Positions 1 to 7,586 of a stretch of 18,282 nucleotides of DNA are shown in pieces; within the stretch, counting starts at the first letter, position 1, and each line of letters opens with the position of its first letter. The notes beneath the pieces are model-generated. The model did no database searches, was not told where the DNA came from, and worked only from the letters and a program-made list of their open reading frames with translations. The DNA lies in contig JAGBQP010000135.1 in assembly GCA_017632825.1 (NCBI GenBank), positions 1 to 18,282 on the forward strand, in the 5' to 3' direction. Origin of the DNA: Prevotella sp. (GTDB taxonomy: Bacteria; Bacteroidota; Bacteroidia; Bacteroidales; Bacteroidaceae). The position numbers were made by a program, and so were the translations under genes.

Positions 1-93
1 GAGCCAGTCGGCCTCACTGCGATTAATCATCTGAATCTCGCTGTCCAAGTGCAAGAAGTCGGCTGCGAGCAGCGAAGGAGAAACTTTTGTCAT
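1..93 (-). CDS. rpe: Ribulose-phosphate 3-epimerase, N-terminal fragment (runs off the left edge)
   Basis: The first 31 codons of a minus-strand gene whose remainder lies outside the window. The protein begins MTKVSPSLLAADFLHLDSEI and continues to the window edge. The SPSLLAADF segment is the first beta strand of ribulose-phosphate 3-epimerase, a TIM-barrel enzyme that interconverts ribulose 5-phosphate and xylulose 5-phosphate in the pentose phosphate pathway. The conserved serine of the SPS motif is present, and the segment before the edge (EADWL) matches the family's GADW. The start is the only ATG upstream of this motif. It lies 21 nt after the stop of a small ORF and about 190 nt after fmt on the same strand. 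The fmt-rpe order is, from memory, common in Bacteroidales. Only the N-terminus is visible, so catalytic metal ligands cannot be checked. Confidence 0.88.
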   Translation of the reverse strand, partial: MTKVSPSLLAADFLHLDSEIQMINRSEADWL

Positions 94-114
94 GTCTTGA
101 CTATTCGTTTTTTA

Positions 115-228
115 TTAGTTCAAGCAATATGCCAGACCGTTCTTAACGCGGAATGTGTAGGCTATCTGCTTGATGCGTTGGAGCGTTTTTTCGCTCGGTG
201 TCGTTTCTTCGCGGGTAAATATCTGCAT
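115..228 (-). CDS. Small conserved-looking protein of 37 residues, function unknown
   Basis: A 37-codon minus-strand ORF between fmt and rpe, from ATG at 228 to TAA at 115. It starts MQIFTREETTPSEKTLQRIK and ends GLAYCLN. The core PSEKTLQRIKQIAYTFR is predicted to be a single basic amphipathic helix. It resembles, from memory and without a search, a group of roughly 40 to 70 residue hypothetical proteins in Bacteroidales built on PSxxTLxxIxQxAxxY and ending in LN or a similar pair. It has no signal peptide and no membrane segment. It shares strand and spacing with its neighbours (56 nt from the fmt stop, 21 nt to the rpe start), so it is probably co-transcribed. A weak -7-like box (TACGTTTC, plus positions 256-263) lies upstream. 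The longer plus-strand frame across this region has no recognisable protein and is a shadow. Confidence 0.6.
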   Translation of the reverse strand: MQIFTREETTPSEKTLQRIKQIAYTFRVKNGLAYCLN

Positions 229-284
229 AGGCTGTAACGTTTGTTGTTTATTAATGAAACGTAACAACGTGGCAGTTTATTATG

Positions 285-1265
285 TTACCTTGCAAAATAA
301 TTTTCTATGTCTTTGATGCCGTTGATAAATGATGTGGCGTCCATGCGCTTCTTGCCGGCTAATTGCAACTCGTCAATCTGCAGGAGGGCATCCTTGCAGC
401 TGATGTAGAGATGGCGTTTGTCAGCGCTGATGCGACCAGGCTCGGTGGCGGGCAGAGTTGTTTTTGAGGTCTTGAAGATCTTCAGTACAACCTCTTTGTT
501 GTCAGAACTGACGAGTGTAGTCCAAGCTCCTGGATAAGGTGATAGACCACGCACAAAGTCATATGCCTTTTTGGCTGGCTGTTGCCAGTTGACCTGGCAT
601 GTCTCCTTGAAAATCTTGGGGGCTGCTTTAAGTGAAGAGTGAAGAGTTATGAGTGAAGAATCGTCTTGAGCGATGCTCTTCGGATGGCCGTCGGCTTCAA
701 CAATCTTCTCCAGCGTCTCCAGACAGATATCGGCACCGAGATGCATCAAGCCGTCATAAACATACTCCACGTTGGCATCGTCAGGAATAGGAAAAGGCTT
801 CTGAAGGATAATGCGGCCCGTATCGATGTCGTGATCGAGGAAAAAGGTAGTTACGCCTGTTTGGGTCTCGCCATTGATGACGGCCCAGTTGATAGGTGCT
901 GCACCGCGGTACTGTGGCAGTAGGGCTGCATGAACGTTGAACGTTCCGTACTTGGGCATAGCCCATACGACCTCGGGTAGCATACGGAAAGCAACAACCA
1001 CCTGTAGATTGGCATTGTAGGAACGCAACTGTTCGACAAACACCGGATCCTTCATCTTTTCGGGTTGCAGCACAGGCAGATTGTGTGCTACGGCAAATTT
1101 CTTTACCTCTGAAGGCTGCATCTCCGTCTGATGGCGCCCCACGGGCTTATCCGGCTGAGTCACGACTGCCACAACGTTATAATGATTCTCTACCAGTGCT
1201 CGCAGCGTCTCCACTGCAAACTCCGGCGTTCCCATAAATATGATTCTTAAATCTTCTTTTTTCAT
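285..1265 (-). CDS. fmt: Methionyl-tRNA formyltransferase
   Basis: Transfers a formyl group from 10-formyl-tetrahydrofolate to Met-tRNAfMet before translation initiation. The 326-residue protein has the N-terminal Rossmann-like domain opening IIFMGTPEFAV (residues 8-18), the folate-binding and catalytic block NVHAALLPQYRGAAPINWA (110-128) with Asn110 and His112, and Asp148 in DIDTG, matching the catalytic Asn, His and Asp of the E. coli enzyme. The C-terminal tRNA-binding domain follows from about residue 215. I chose the ATG at 1265 because the family normally starts MKKEDLRI. An upstream in-frame ATG at 1286 adds seven residues and lies inside a heptamer repeat. The stretch at about residues 200-212 (DDSSLITLHSSL) is encoded by a second heptamer tract and appears inserted relative to relatives I remember. 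The gene lies between the ClC gene and rpe in one probable operon. Confidence 0.95.
   Translation of the reverse strand: MKKEDLRIIFMGTPEFAVETLRALVENHYNVVAVVTQPDKPVGRHQTEMQPSEVKKFAVAHNLPVLQPEKMKDPVFVEQLRSYNANLQVVVAFRMLPEVVWAMPKYGTFNVHAALLPQYRGAAPINWAVINGETQTGVTTFFLDHDIDTGRIILQKPFPIPDDANVEYVYDGLMHLGADICLETLEKIVEADGHPKSIAQDDSSLITLHSSLKAAPKIFKETCQVNWQQPAKKAYDFVRGLSPYPGAWTTLVSSDNKEVVLKIFKTSKTTLPATEPGRISADKRHLYISCKDALLQIDELQLAGKKRMDATSFINGIKDIENYFAR
631..658. repeat. In-gene heptamer tandem repeat inside fmt
   Basis: Four consecutive 7-nt units on the plus strand: AGTGAAG (631), AGTGAAG (638), AGTTATG (645) and AGTGAAG (652), three of them identical. The tract lies in the fmt coding region and encodes about residues 202-211. 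Because the unit is not a multiple of three, gain or loss of one unit would shift the fmt frame. Confidence 0.8.
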
Positions 1266-1298
1266 TGTCCTTTCTCCTTTTTCCATTATCCTTTGTCC
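1264..1298. repeat. Degenerate heptamer repeat covering the fmt start region
   Basis: Five contiguous 7-nt units on the plus strand: ATTGTCC, TTTCTCC, TTTTTCC, ATTATCC and TTTGTCC, consensus WTTNTCC. On the fmt sense strand this reads as repeated GGANAAW. The tract supplies a purine-rich Shine-Dalgarno-like segment directly before the fmt ATG at 1265 and also creates the alternative ATG at 1286. Confidence 0.75.
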
Positions 1299-1322
1299 AT
1301 AAGCGTCACAAAATGCTGCACG

Positions 1323-3125
1323 TTAGTCTTCGCTCATATCGTGCACCATCTTTCTATATAATGTGTACAGTCGCTGCCGTGAAATGTAGCCTTTCAGGTG
1401 TCCATCGTCTGTAAGCACCGGTAGCCAGTCGGCATGCGTGGCCTCAAACGTGCGCATGACGCTTGTCATAGGAGCTGTATCTCGTAATGTGGCAGCAGGC
1501 TCTTTCATCAACTGACTGGCCAAGAAATGGTGGTACAGCTCCATGCGGAACATCACCTTTCGTATACTCATGATGTCAATTTCGCCTAACAAGGCACCTG
1601 AGGCATCGATGACGGGCAGCATACTGGAACGGCTGCGACTTACTTTGTTGACAATCTGTCCTAGTTCCATATTGGGACTGACTGCTTCGTAATCGCGCTC
1701 TATGACCGAGTCGAGGTTCATCAACGTCAGTGCAGCATGGTCGGTATGGTGTGTCAACAGCTTACCTTCCTTAGCTAGTCGGGCACCATAGATGCTATGA
1801 GGCTCAAAGATGATGATGGTGAGGTAGCTGGACACAGAGACTATCATCAGTGGTAGCAGTAAACTATAGCCACCGGTTAATTCGGCAATCAGGAAAATGC
1901 CTGTCAATGGAGCGTGCATGACGCCCGACATAACACCGGCCATCCCCATCAACGCAAAATTCTTCTCGGGTACGTAGACGCCAATCTGATAGATATTCCA
2001 CAGACGCGAGAAGAAGAAGCCTGCGAAACAGCCTACGAAAAGGCTGGGGGCGAACGTACCGCCACAGCCACCACCACCGTTAGTAGCGCTGGTTGCGAAT
2101 ACCTTCGTTAGTAACACTAAAGCTACATATACCATGAGCATTGATGTGTGGCCGGCGAAGAGCGAGTTGTTTAGAATTTCTGCCCAGTCGGTCTCGGTCT
2201 TACCGTTCAACAGCAGATTGATACTGTGGTAGCCCTCGCCGAAGAGCGACGGAAACAGGAAAATCAGCAGGCTCAGCAGGGAACCGCCAATAGCCAGTTT
2301 GACATATGGTTTGTCCTTGAACCGTGAGAAAATGCCTTCAGCAAAGCTCATTGTACGGATGAAGTAAAGACTTGTAAGGCCACAGAAGATGCCTAACATG
2401 AGACAGGCTGGTATACGCTGTACGTTCCACTCGTTGTCAAGATGAAAGGTGAACAACGAGGCATCGCCACTAAAGATGTATGTGAAACAGGTCGCCGTGA
2501 CGCAGCTAACGAGAATGGGTAGTAGCGAGGACATGGTCATGTCTATCAGCAGTACCTCAATGGCAAACACCAAACCGGCTATCGGGGCCTTGAAGATGCC
2601 GGCAATGGCGCCGGCAGCACCACAGCCAACAAGTGTCATGAGCGTCTTGCGGTCCATATGGAACAGCTGACCAAGGTTGGAACCTATGGCCGAACCTGTT
2701 AGCACGATAGGTGCCTCGGCACCTACGGAACCGCCAAAACCGATGGTGATGGCAGATGCGATAACGCTTGACCAGGTGTTGTGCGACTTCAAGCGCGACT
2801 TGTTCGAGGAGATGGCGTAGAGGATGCGTGTGATGCCGTGCGAGATGTTGTCGCGAACGATGTATCGCACAAAGAGCGACGTCAAGTAGATACCGATGAC
2901 GGGATAGACCAGATAGAGCCAGTTATAGGAGTCGCTGGCAAACTGACCGGTCAGCAGAGCTACGATGAGGTTGATGATGCCGTGCAGCACATAGGCTGCA
3001 ACAGCCGACAGAAAGCCCACTATGAGCGCCAGGATAATCATGAACATCCGTTCGCTCATGTGTTCCTTGCGCCAGTCGTGCAACCTGTGCAGCCAGTCTC
3101 TATTCTTTCCTTCCTGTATCGTCAT
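1323..3125 (-). CDS. ClC-family chloride channel or transporter with C-terminal CBS pair
   Basis: A 600-residue integral inner-membrane protein for anion passage. Residues 25-440 form the hydrophobic ClC core and residues 473-592 form two CBS domains, which commonly bind adenine nucleotides. Visible family motifs are GSVGAEAP (132-139, corresponding to GREGP with gating glutamate Glu137), GGTFAP (355-360, the GxFxP motif) and SIYGARL (444-450), where Tyr446 matches the central pore tyrosine. The first motif is SHGIT (95-99) instead of GSGIP. At the position of the internal proton glutamate of E. coli ClC-ec1 the sequence reads AIEVLL, with Val191 after Glu190, so strict chloride/proton exchange is doubtful. 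The gene sits between tsaC (16 nt) and fmt (57 nt) on the same strand. Its link to translation genes looks positional, not functional. Confidence 0.93.
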   Translation of the reverse strand: MTIQEGKNRDWLHRLHDWRKEHMSERMFMIILALIVGFLSAVAAYVLHGIINLIVALLTGQFASDSYNWLYLVYPVIGIYLTSLFVRYIVRDNISHGITRILYAISSNKSRLKSHNTWSSVIASAITIGFGGSVGAEAPIVLTGSAIGSNLGQLFHMDRKTLMTLVGCGAAGAIAGIFKAPIAGLVFAIEVLLIDMTMSSLLPILVSCVTATCFTYIFSGDASLFTFHLDNEWNVQRIPACLMLGIFCGLTSLYFIRTMSFAEGIFSRFKDKPYVKLAIGGSLLSLLIFLFPSLFGEGYHSINLLLNGKTETDWAEILNNSLFAGHTSMLMVYVALVLLTKVFATSATNGGGGCGGTFAPSLFVGCFAGFFFSRLWNIYQIGVYVPEKNFALMGMAGVMSGVMHAPLTGIFLIAELTGGYSLLLPLMIVSVSSYLTIIIFEPHSIYGARLAKEGKLLTHHTDHAALTLMNLDSVIERDYEAVSPNMELGQIVNKVSRSRSSMLPVIDASGALLGEIDIMSIRKVMFRMELYHHFLASQLMKEPAATLRDTAPMTSVMRTFEATHADWLPVLTDDGHLKGYISRQRLYTLYRKMVHDMSED

Positions 3126-3141
3126 TATCTATAATAATGCT

Positions 3142-3723
3142 TTACTTCCTGATGATTTCTACCTCGCCATCCTGTCGCAGACGGATAATGCTGCTTGGCT
3201 GGTGAGGCTGGTGCTCTTGACGACGACTCCAGCAGACGTAGTCAACAGCCTCCAGAATCTTCGGATCTATATCGCGATAGTTCTGTGCTGCCGGCTCGCC
3301 GCTGATGTTGGCCGATGTCGAGACGATGGCCTTCTGGAAGCGGTAGCACAGCTCCTTGGAGAAAGGCTCCTGAGTGATGCGCAGGGCTATGGAACCGTCC
3401 TCAGCAATGAGGTTGGGGGCCAGGTTGATGGCTCCGTCAAGAATGAGTGTTGTTGGTCGGGCATCGCTCTCCTGGAGACTGTCGATGAGCTGCCAAGCAA
3501 CATCAGGAACATTCCTGACATAGCGTTGTAAACGGGCGTCTGAGTCAACCAGGCAGATGAGTGCCTTGGAGTCATCGCGCTGTTTAATCTCATATACCCG
3601 CTTCACGGCTTCTGCATTGGTGGCATCGCAACCGATACCCCATACGGTGTCGGTAGGGTAGAGGATGACACCACCTTTGCGCATCACCTCAACGGCTTGT
3701 TTGATATCTTCTTCGCGAGTCAT
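3142..3723 (-). CDS. tsaC: Threonylcarbamoyl-AMP synthase (Sua5/YciO/YrdC family)
   Basis: The 193-residue protein matches the YrdC fold that makes threonylcarbamoyl-AMP from threonine, bicarbonate and ATP, the first step of t6A37 modification of ANN-decoding tRNAs. Motifs seen are YPTDTVWGIGCDA (22-34), the basic nucleotide-binding stretch KQRDDSKALICL (47-58), RPTTLIL (89-95) and STSANISG (135-142). Its length matches the short TsaC form; the C-terminal Sua5 domain found in longer homologues is absent. The ATG start is 24 nt downstream of the prfC stop codon and the stop is 16 nt before the ClC start, so it is an internal operon gene. A YciO-like paralogue is the alternative, but the complete motif set favours TsaC. 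Confidence 0.9.
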   Translation of the reverse strand: MTREEDIKQAVEVMRKGGVILYPTDTVWGIGCDATNAEAVKRVYEIKQRDDSKALICLVDSDARLQRYVRNVPDVAWQLIDSLQESDARPTTLILDGAINLAPNLIAEDGSIALRITQEPFSKELCYRFQKAIVSTSANISGEPAAQNYRDIDPKILEAVDYVCWSRRQEHQPHQPSSIIRLRQDGEVEIIRK

Positions 3724-3746
3724 ATTGAAAATGTGATAATGAGTAA

Positions 3747-5336
3747 TTAGAACTCTGATGTGAAGTGGAACTGTATATGCTCAAAGTCTTGCTGAGCCAT
3801 TGAGAGCACGTAGCCGCTGTCGGCTAGGAAGACATCGCGTCCGTCCTTGTCCTTAGCCATATATTGGTACTTGCGCTTTTTGAAATTCTCTAGCTCTTGC
3901 TCGTTGTCGCTTGAAATCCAACATGCTTTGTGCAGGTGTACTGGTTCCCAGCGACACTTGGCATTATACTCGTTCTCCAGTCGGTACTGGATGACCTCGA
4001 ACTGCAGCTGACCGACAGTACCGATAATCTTACGACCATTGAACTGATTAACAAAAAGCTGTGCTACGCCCTCGTCCATCAGCTGGTCGATGCCCTTCTG
4101 CAGCTGCTTGGCTTTCATGGGGTCATCATTCTCAATATATTTGAACAACTCGGGTGAGAACGAGGGCAGACCGCGGAAATGCAGCTGCTCTCCCTCGGTA
4201 AGGGTGTCGCCGATTTTGAAGATGCCACCGGTGTCTGGCAGACCCACGATATCGCCCGGCCACGCCTCATCGATGGTAGATTTTCTCTGCGCCATAAACT
4301 GCGTAGGACTGGTAAAACGCATTGTTTTGCCCTGACGAACATGCAGGTATGGCTGATTGCGCTGGAACTTTCCGGAGCACACTTTGCAGAAAGCTATGCA
4401 CGAGCGATGGTTGGGATCAATATTAGCTGTTATCTTGAAGATGAAGCCGGTGAACTTCTGCTCGTCGGGCTGCACCTCACGCTCCTCGGCTTTAGTGGGA
4501 CGGGGACTGGGGGCTATCTCAACAAAGCAGTTCAGCAACTCCTGAACACCAAAGTTGTTCAATGCTGAACCGAAGAAAACTGGAGCCACCTCTGCCTGAC
4601 GGTAAGTCTCGACATCGAACTCAGGATAGACACCATCGACCAGTTCCAAATCTTCGCGCAGTTTGGCAGCATTTTGCTCGCCTACACGCTCATCGAGTTC
4701 GGTACTGTCAATATCTACTTCTACTTTATCGGTGACACGTTGCTTGTCGGGTGTGAACAAGTCGAGTTTCTGTTCATAGATATTGTAAACGCCCTTGAAC
4801 TTAGCTCCCTGGTTGATAGGCCAAGAGAGAGGACGTACCTTGATTTCCAACTCCTGTTCAAGTTCATCGAGCAGATCGAAAGGGTCACGGCCTTCACGGT
4901 CCATCTTGTTGATGAAGATGATGACAGGTGTCTTGCGCATACGGCAGACTGTCATCAGCTTACGCGTCTGCGTCTCCACACCCTTGGCACCATCGACTAC
5001 GATAATGGCTGAGTCGACGGCTGTCAGTGTACGGAATGTGTCTTCTGCAAAGTCTTGGTGGCCAGGGGTATCGAGAATGTTTACTTTATACTCAATGTCC
5101 TTGCCTTCGGGGGTGTAGTCAAACTCCATCACAGAGGTTGATACCGAGATACCGCGCTGCTTCTCAATGTCCATCCAGTCGGAGGTGGCAGTCTTCTTGA
5201 TCTTGTTGTTCTTGACGGCGCCGGCTACCTGAATCTGCCCACCAAAGAGCAGGAATTTCTCAGTCAGTGTGGTCTTACCGGCGTCAGGGTGCGAGATGAT
5301 CGCAAATGTTCTTCTACGTTCTATTTCTTGATTCAT
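3747..5336 (-). CDS. prfC: Peptide chain release factor 3 (RF3 GTPase)
   Basis: A 529-residue translational GTPase that recycles release factors 1 and 2 from the ribosome after peptide release. The G domain shows the P-loop SHPDAGKTT (15-23), switch I RGISV (61-65), DTPGHQDF (89-96) and NKMD (143-146). Domains II and III follow, including the segment [14 protein letters not shown] typical of RF3 rather than EF-G. Length agrees with the family (about 525-530). The start overlaps the rfbD stop in an ATGA arrangement, implying translational coupling, and the stop is 23 nt before tsaC. The purine-rich stretch around the stop is slightly repetitive. No key residue appears to be missing. Confidence 0.97.
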   Translation of the reverse strand: MNQEIERRRTFAIISHPDAGKTTLTEKFLLFGGQIQVAGAVKNNKIKKTATSDWMDIEKQRGISVSTSVMEFDYTPEGKDIEYKVNILDTPGHQDFAEDTFRTLTAVDSAIIVVDGAKGVETQTRKLMTVCRMRKTPVIIFINKMDREGRDPFDLLDELEQELEIKVRPLSWPINQGAKFKGVYNIYEQKLDLFTPDKQRVTDKVEVDIDSTELDERVGEQNAAKLREDLELVDGVYPEFDVETYRQAEVAPVFFGSALNNFGVQELLNCFVEIAPSPRPTKAEEREVQPDEQKFTGFIFKITANIDPNHRSCIAFCKVCSGKFQRNQPYLHVRQGKTMRFTSPTQFMAQRKSTIDEAWPGDIVGLPDTGGIFKIGDTLTEGEQLHFRGLPSFSPELFKYIENDDPMKAKQLQKGIDQLMDEGVAQLFVNQFNGRKIIGTVGQLQFEVIQYRLENEYNAKCRWEPVHLHKACWISSDNEQELENFKKRKYQYMAKDKDGRDVFLADSGYVLSMAQQDFEHIQFHFTSEF

Positions 5337-6181
5337 AATTTCTCAATACAATCTTTTAATGACTCCTCCCAATAAGGCACTTCAATGCCGTAGGTCGTCT
5401 TTATTTTGGTTTTGTCGAGTACAGAGTAATGTGGACGATGTGCTGGTGTGGGATATTCGCAGGTATGCAGCGGCCGGACGTGGCAAGTGGTGATGCCGGC
5501 CAGTCGATGGATAGCCTTCGTGAAGTCGTACCAAGAGATAACACCTTCATTGGAGAAGTGATAAGTACCGGGAACGATACCCTTGTTGATGGACAAAAAG
5601 ATAGTCGATGCCAAATCGCGGGCGTAGGTGGGGGTGCCTATCTGATCGAAGATGACACCCAACTCCTGACGCTCCTTGCCCAGGCGTAACATCGTCTTGA
5701 CGAAGTTATTGCCGAAGGTGGAGTAGAGCCAGGCGGTACGGATAATCATGGCCTTCTTGCATTTGGTAGAAACAGCCTCTTCGCCCGCCAACTTGGTACG
5801 TCCATATACACTATTGGGACAGACTGCATCGGTCTCGGTGTAGGGACGATAGCTGGTGCCATCGAAGACATAGTCGGTCGATATCTGAATCATCCAACCG
5901 CTACGCTTTTCTATGGCTTCTGCAAGATAGCCAGGTGCAGTTGCGTTCAGTAGGTGTGCCAATTCACAGTTCTCCTCGGCCTTGTCGACAGCCGTATAGG
6001 CTGCACAGTTGACGATGCCGTCTATCTGATTCTCCTCAACGAACATCTCTACTGCTTGCTGGTTGGTGATATCGAGTTCGGCAACGTCTGTATTAAAATA
6101 GGTATGCTGGGGGTTCAATTCCTCCAGCAATTGCATCTCGTTTCCCAATTGGCCGTTGCAGCCCGTAATTAATATCCTCAT
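5333..6181 (-). CDS. rfbD: dTDP-4-dehydrorhamnose reductase
   Basis: An NAD(P)-dependent short-chain reductase of the extended SDR type, 282 residues, expected to catalyse the last step of dTDP-L-rhamnose synthesis for surface polysaccharide. It has the nucleotide-binding glycine motif GCNGQLG (7-13), the segment STDYVFDG (101-108) and the catalytic pair Tyr126 and Lys130 in YGRTK. RmlD enzymes are usually 280-300 residues, so it is full length. The other dTDP-rhamnose genes (rfbA, rfbB, rfbC) are not in the window. It overlaps prfC by 4 nt and follows the DUF4924 gene by 13 nt, so it is expressed from an upstream promoter. In Bacteroidales rfbD beside prfC is, from memory, a recurrent arrangement. 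Confidence 0.95.
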   Translation of the reverse strand: MRILITGCNGQLGNEMQLLEELNPQHTYFNTDVAELDITNQQAVEMFVEENQIDGIVNCAAYTAVDKAEENCELAHLLNATAPGYLAEAIEKRSGWMIQISTDYVFDGTSYRPYTETDAVCPNSVYGRTKLAGEEAVSTKCKKAMIIRTAWLYSTFGNNFVKTMLRLGKERQELGVIFDQIGTPTYARDLASTIFLSINKGIVPGTYHFSNEGVISWYDFTKAIHRLAGITTCHVRPLHTCEYPTPAHRPHYSVLDKTKIKTTYGIEVPYWEESLKDCIEKL

Positions 6182-6194
6182 ACGCTATGGCTAC

Positions 6195-6740
6195 TTATTC
6201 AAATTTCAGTCCTTCTTCCTTATCCTTCTTGTAATAGTCACTGAGCATGCCGATGAAGGTGGATATCTCCTTGACAGCGTGCTGCGTGTTGGGCGTAATC
6301 TCTTTTTTCTGCAAACGTAGCATCATGACTCCGTATAAGGCGTTGAAGCAGGTCTCAATCTCATTCTCTTCTTTGTTGGCCCCATGGTTGCGCAGCTCGA
6401 CGATAAAGGGTAGTACCTTGTAGTAGGCCGTGTTGTAGAACGGGAACTTGGGGGATGCCAACAGCTGTGCGTGCAACTCGGCAAGCATCTGCATTGTCAC
6501 CTTATTTATTTGTAGGTGACCTTGCTCGCGGCAACCCTCTTGATTCATCATGCGGATGAGATTTCCATACCAGTCAATCTCTTCCTCCATCTGTTCATCG
6601 TCGTAGTCGAAACGGCTAACATATTCGGCCTTGATGCGTTGCAGAGAGCAGCCAAAGGCACGTATCGTATCCTCCACCTGCCACATATACAGCAGGTATT
6701 CGGCGATGTTCTTCTTTCTAAGTTCTTGTGCTATAAACAT
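6195..6740 (-). CDS. DUF4924 family protein, function unknown
   Basis: A 181-residue soluble, mostly helical protein beginning MFIAQELRKKNIAEYLLYMW. The opening pattern, the acidic segment DYDDEQMEEEIDWYGNLIRMM and the C-terminal half (FNALYGVMMLRLQKKEIT, then FIGMLSDYYKK) agree with the Bacteroidetes family DUF4924 as I remember it. No signal peptide, membrane segment or catalytic motif is visible. It is encoded between the LysE-type exporter (46 nt upstream) and rfbD (13 nt downstream). Conserved position next to rfbD and prfC suggests a housekeeping role, but the sequence offers no mechanism. Confidence 0.88.
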   Translation of the reverse strand: MFIAQELRKKNIAEYLLYMWQVEDTIRAFGCSLQRIKAEYVSRFDYDDEQMEEEIDWYGNLIRMMNQEGCREQGHLQINKVTMQMLAELHAQLLASPKFPFYNTAYYKVLPFIVELRNHGANKEENEIETCFNALYGVMMLRLQKKEITPNTQHAVKEISTFIGMLSDYYKKDKEEGLKFE

Positions 6741-6786
6741 ACGTGATGTTGTACTTAATATATCTGTTGTGTCTCTCTTTGCTAAT

Positions 6787-7440
6787 TTAGAACCAGCGTA
6801 CCAGGTTGGTCGTTGTACCTAACAACATAATGATGCTGCCGATAATGACGGCAACGCCGATAATCTGGTTAATAAGACGGATACCGTACTCATCGAACTT
6901 CGTACGTATCTTGTCAACCAACCATGTCAGCCCCCACCACCACAGCATGGCGCCACCCACGATACTCATGAAACCTACAAGCATCTCAAACGGATGGCTG
7001 GGCAGTACAAACGCGAACTGCGCAAACATGGCCAGGAAGAGAAAGATAATCAGAGGATTTGAGAATGTCACGAGAAAAGCCGTCCATGTGTTGTACCACA
7101 GTGACCCCTTCTGAACACCCGATTGGTGCATCTTCTTCGTCGGGTCGGTACGGTAAGTATAGAAACCGAAAAACAACAACATGATGCTGCCTGCAATCTG
7201 CAGGTAGAAACGGTTTTGGTCATTGCTGATAAGGTCCATGACAAACGACATGCCGAAACCAGCCACTGCAGCGTAGATGATGTCGCTGATGGCAGCCCCC
7301 AAACCGGTGGCGAAGCCAAACCAGCGTCCTTTGTTCAATGTGCGCTGTACACATAGAATGCCTACCGGCCCCATCGGCGCCGATGCAATCATTCCTATAA
7401 GCATACCCTTGAAGATAATATCAAGGATGTTAATGGGCAT
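6787..7440 (-). CDS. LysE-family amino-acid exporter-like membrane protein
   Basis: A hydrophobic 217-residue protein with about six predicted membrane segments, expected in the inner membrane. It carries the LysE/RhtB hallmarks APMGPVGILCVQRTL (21-35) and, after the central loop, a conserved asparagine-proline pair in FSNPLIIF (126-133). Family members export amino acids or related metabolites; the substrate here cannot be deduced. An in-frame ATG three codons upstream (7449) would give a 220-residue product. I prefer the ATG at 7440 because the promoter -7 box at 7458-7465 ends only 9 nt before 7449, leaving almost no leader. The gene heads the long minus-strand operon and is divergent from the ROK kinase. 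Confidence 0.87.
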   Translation of the reverse strand: MPINILDIIFKGMLIGMIASAPMGPVGILCVQRTLNKGRWFGFATGLGAAISDIIYAAVAGFGMSFVMDLISNDQNRFYLQIAGSIMLLFFGFYTYRTDPTKKMHQSGVQKGSLWYNTWTAFLVTFSNPLIIFLFLAMFAQFAFVLPSHPFEMLVGFMSIVGGAMLWWWGLTWLVDKIRTKFDEYGIRLINQIIGVAVIIGSIIMLLGTTTNLVRWF

Positions 7441-7457
7441 ATGAAACATATTGAGTG

Positions 7458-7465
7458 CAAAGGTA
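7458..7465 (-). promoter_or_regulatory. Bacteroidetes -7 promoter box for the LysE-rpe operon
   Basis: On the minus strand this reads TACCTTTG, an exact match to the Bacteroidetes TAnnTTTG -7 element. It ends 17 nt before the chosen LysE start. No convincing -33 TTTG is seen upstream. Confidence 0.6.
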
Positions 7466-7539
7466 CTACTTTTTATTGATTTAGAGCAGTTCGTGAAGTT
7501 AAAGGGAGTTAAACACTATGAGTTTCACTCGGAAATCAT

Positions 7540-7547
7540 TACCTTTG
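7540..7547 (+). promoter_or_regulatory. Bacteroidetes -7 promoter box for the ROK kinase
   Basis: TACCTTTG, an exact TAnnTTTG match, 39 nt before the kinase ATG at 7587. Its position excludes the in-frame ATG at 7518 as a start, because that codon would lie upstream of the transcript. The -33 element is not clear. Confidence 0.6.
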
Positions 7548-7586
7548 CCTACCCAAAAAACTGAACAACGGAAAAAACATATTGTA

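Noticed and set aside
49..237. Plus-strand 62-residue frame across the rpe and small-ORF region
   Set aside because: It overlaps rpe and the small ORF on the opposite strand and has no recognisable features; the minus-strand reading explains the DNA better.
631..658. Heptamer tract as a CRISPR array
   Set aside because: Units are 7 nt with no spacers, inside a coding gene; not CRISPR-like.
3022..3531. Plus-strand 169-residue frame
   Set aside because: It lies antisense to the ClC start and tsaC, both with clear family motifs; its composition is that of a shadow frame.
3724..3749. Repetitive TGATAAT/GAGTAAT stretch at the prfC stop as another heptamer tract
   Set aside because: Only two units with four of seven positions matching, indistinguishable from chance.
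7518..7586. Upstream extension of the ROK kinase (23 residues)
   Set aside because: The TACCTTTG promoter box lies inside it and the extra residues are not part of the family; the ATG at 7587 fits better.
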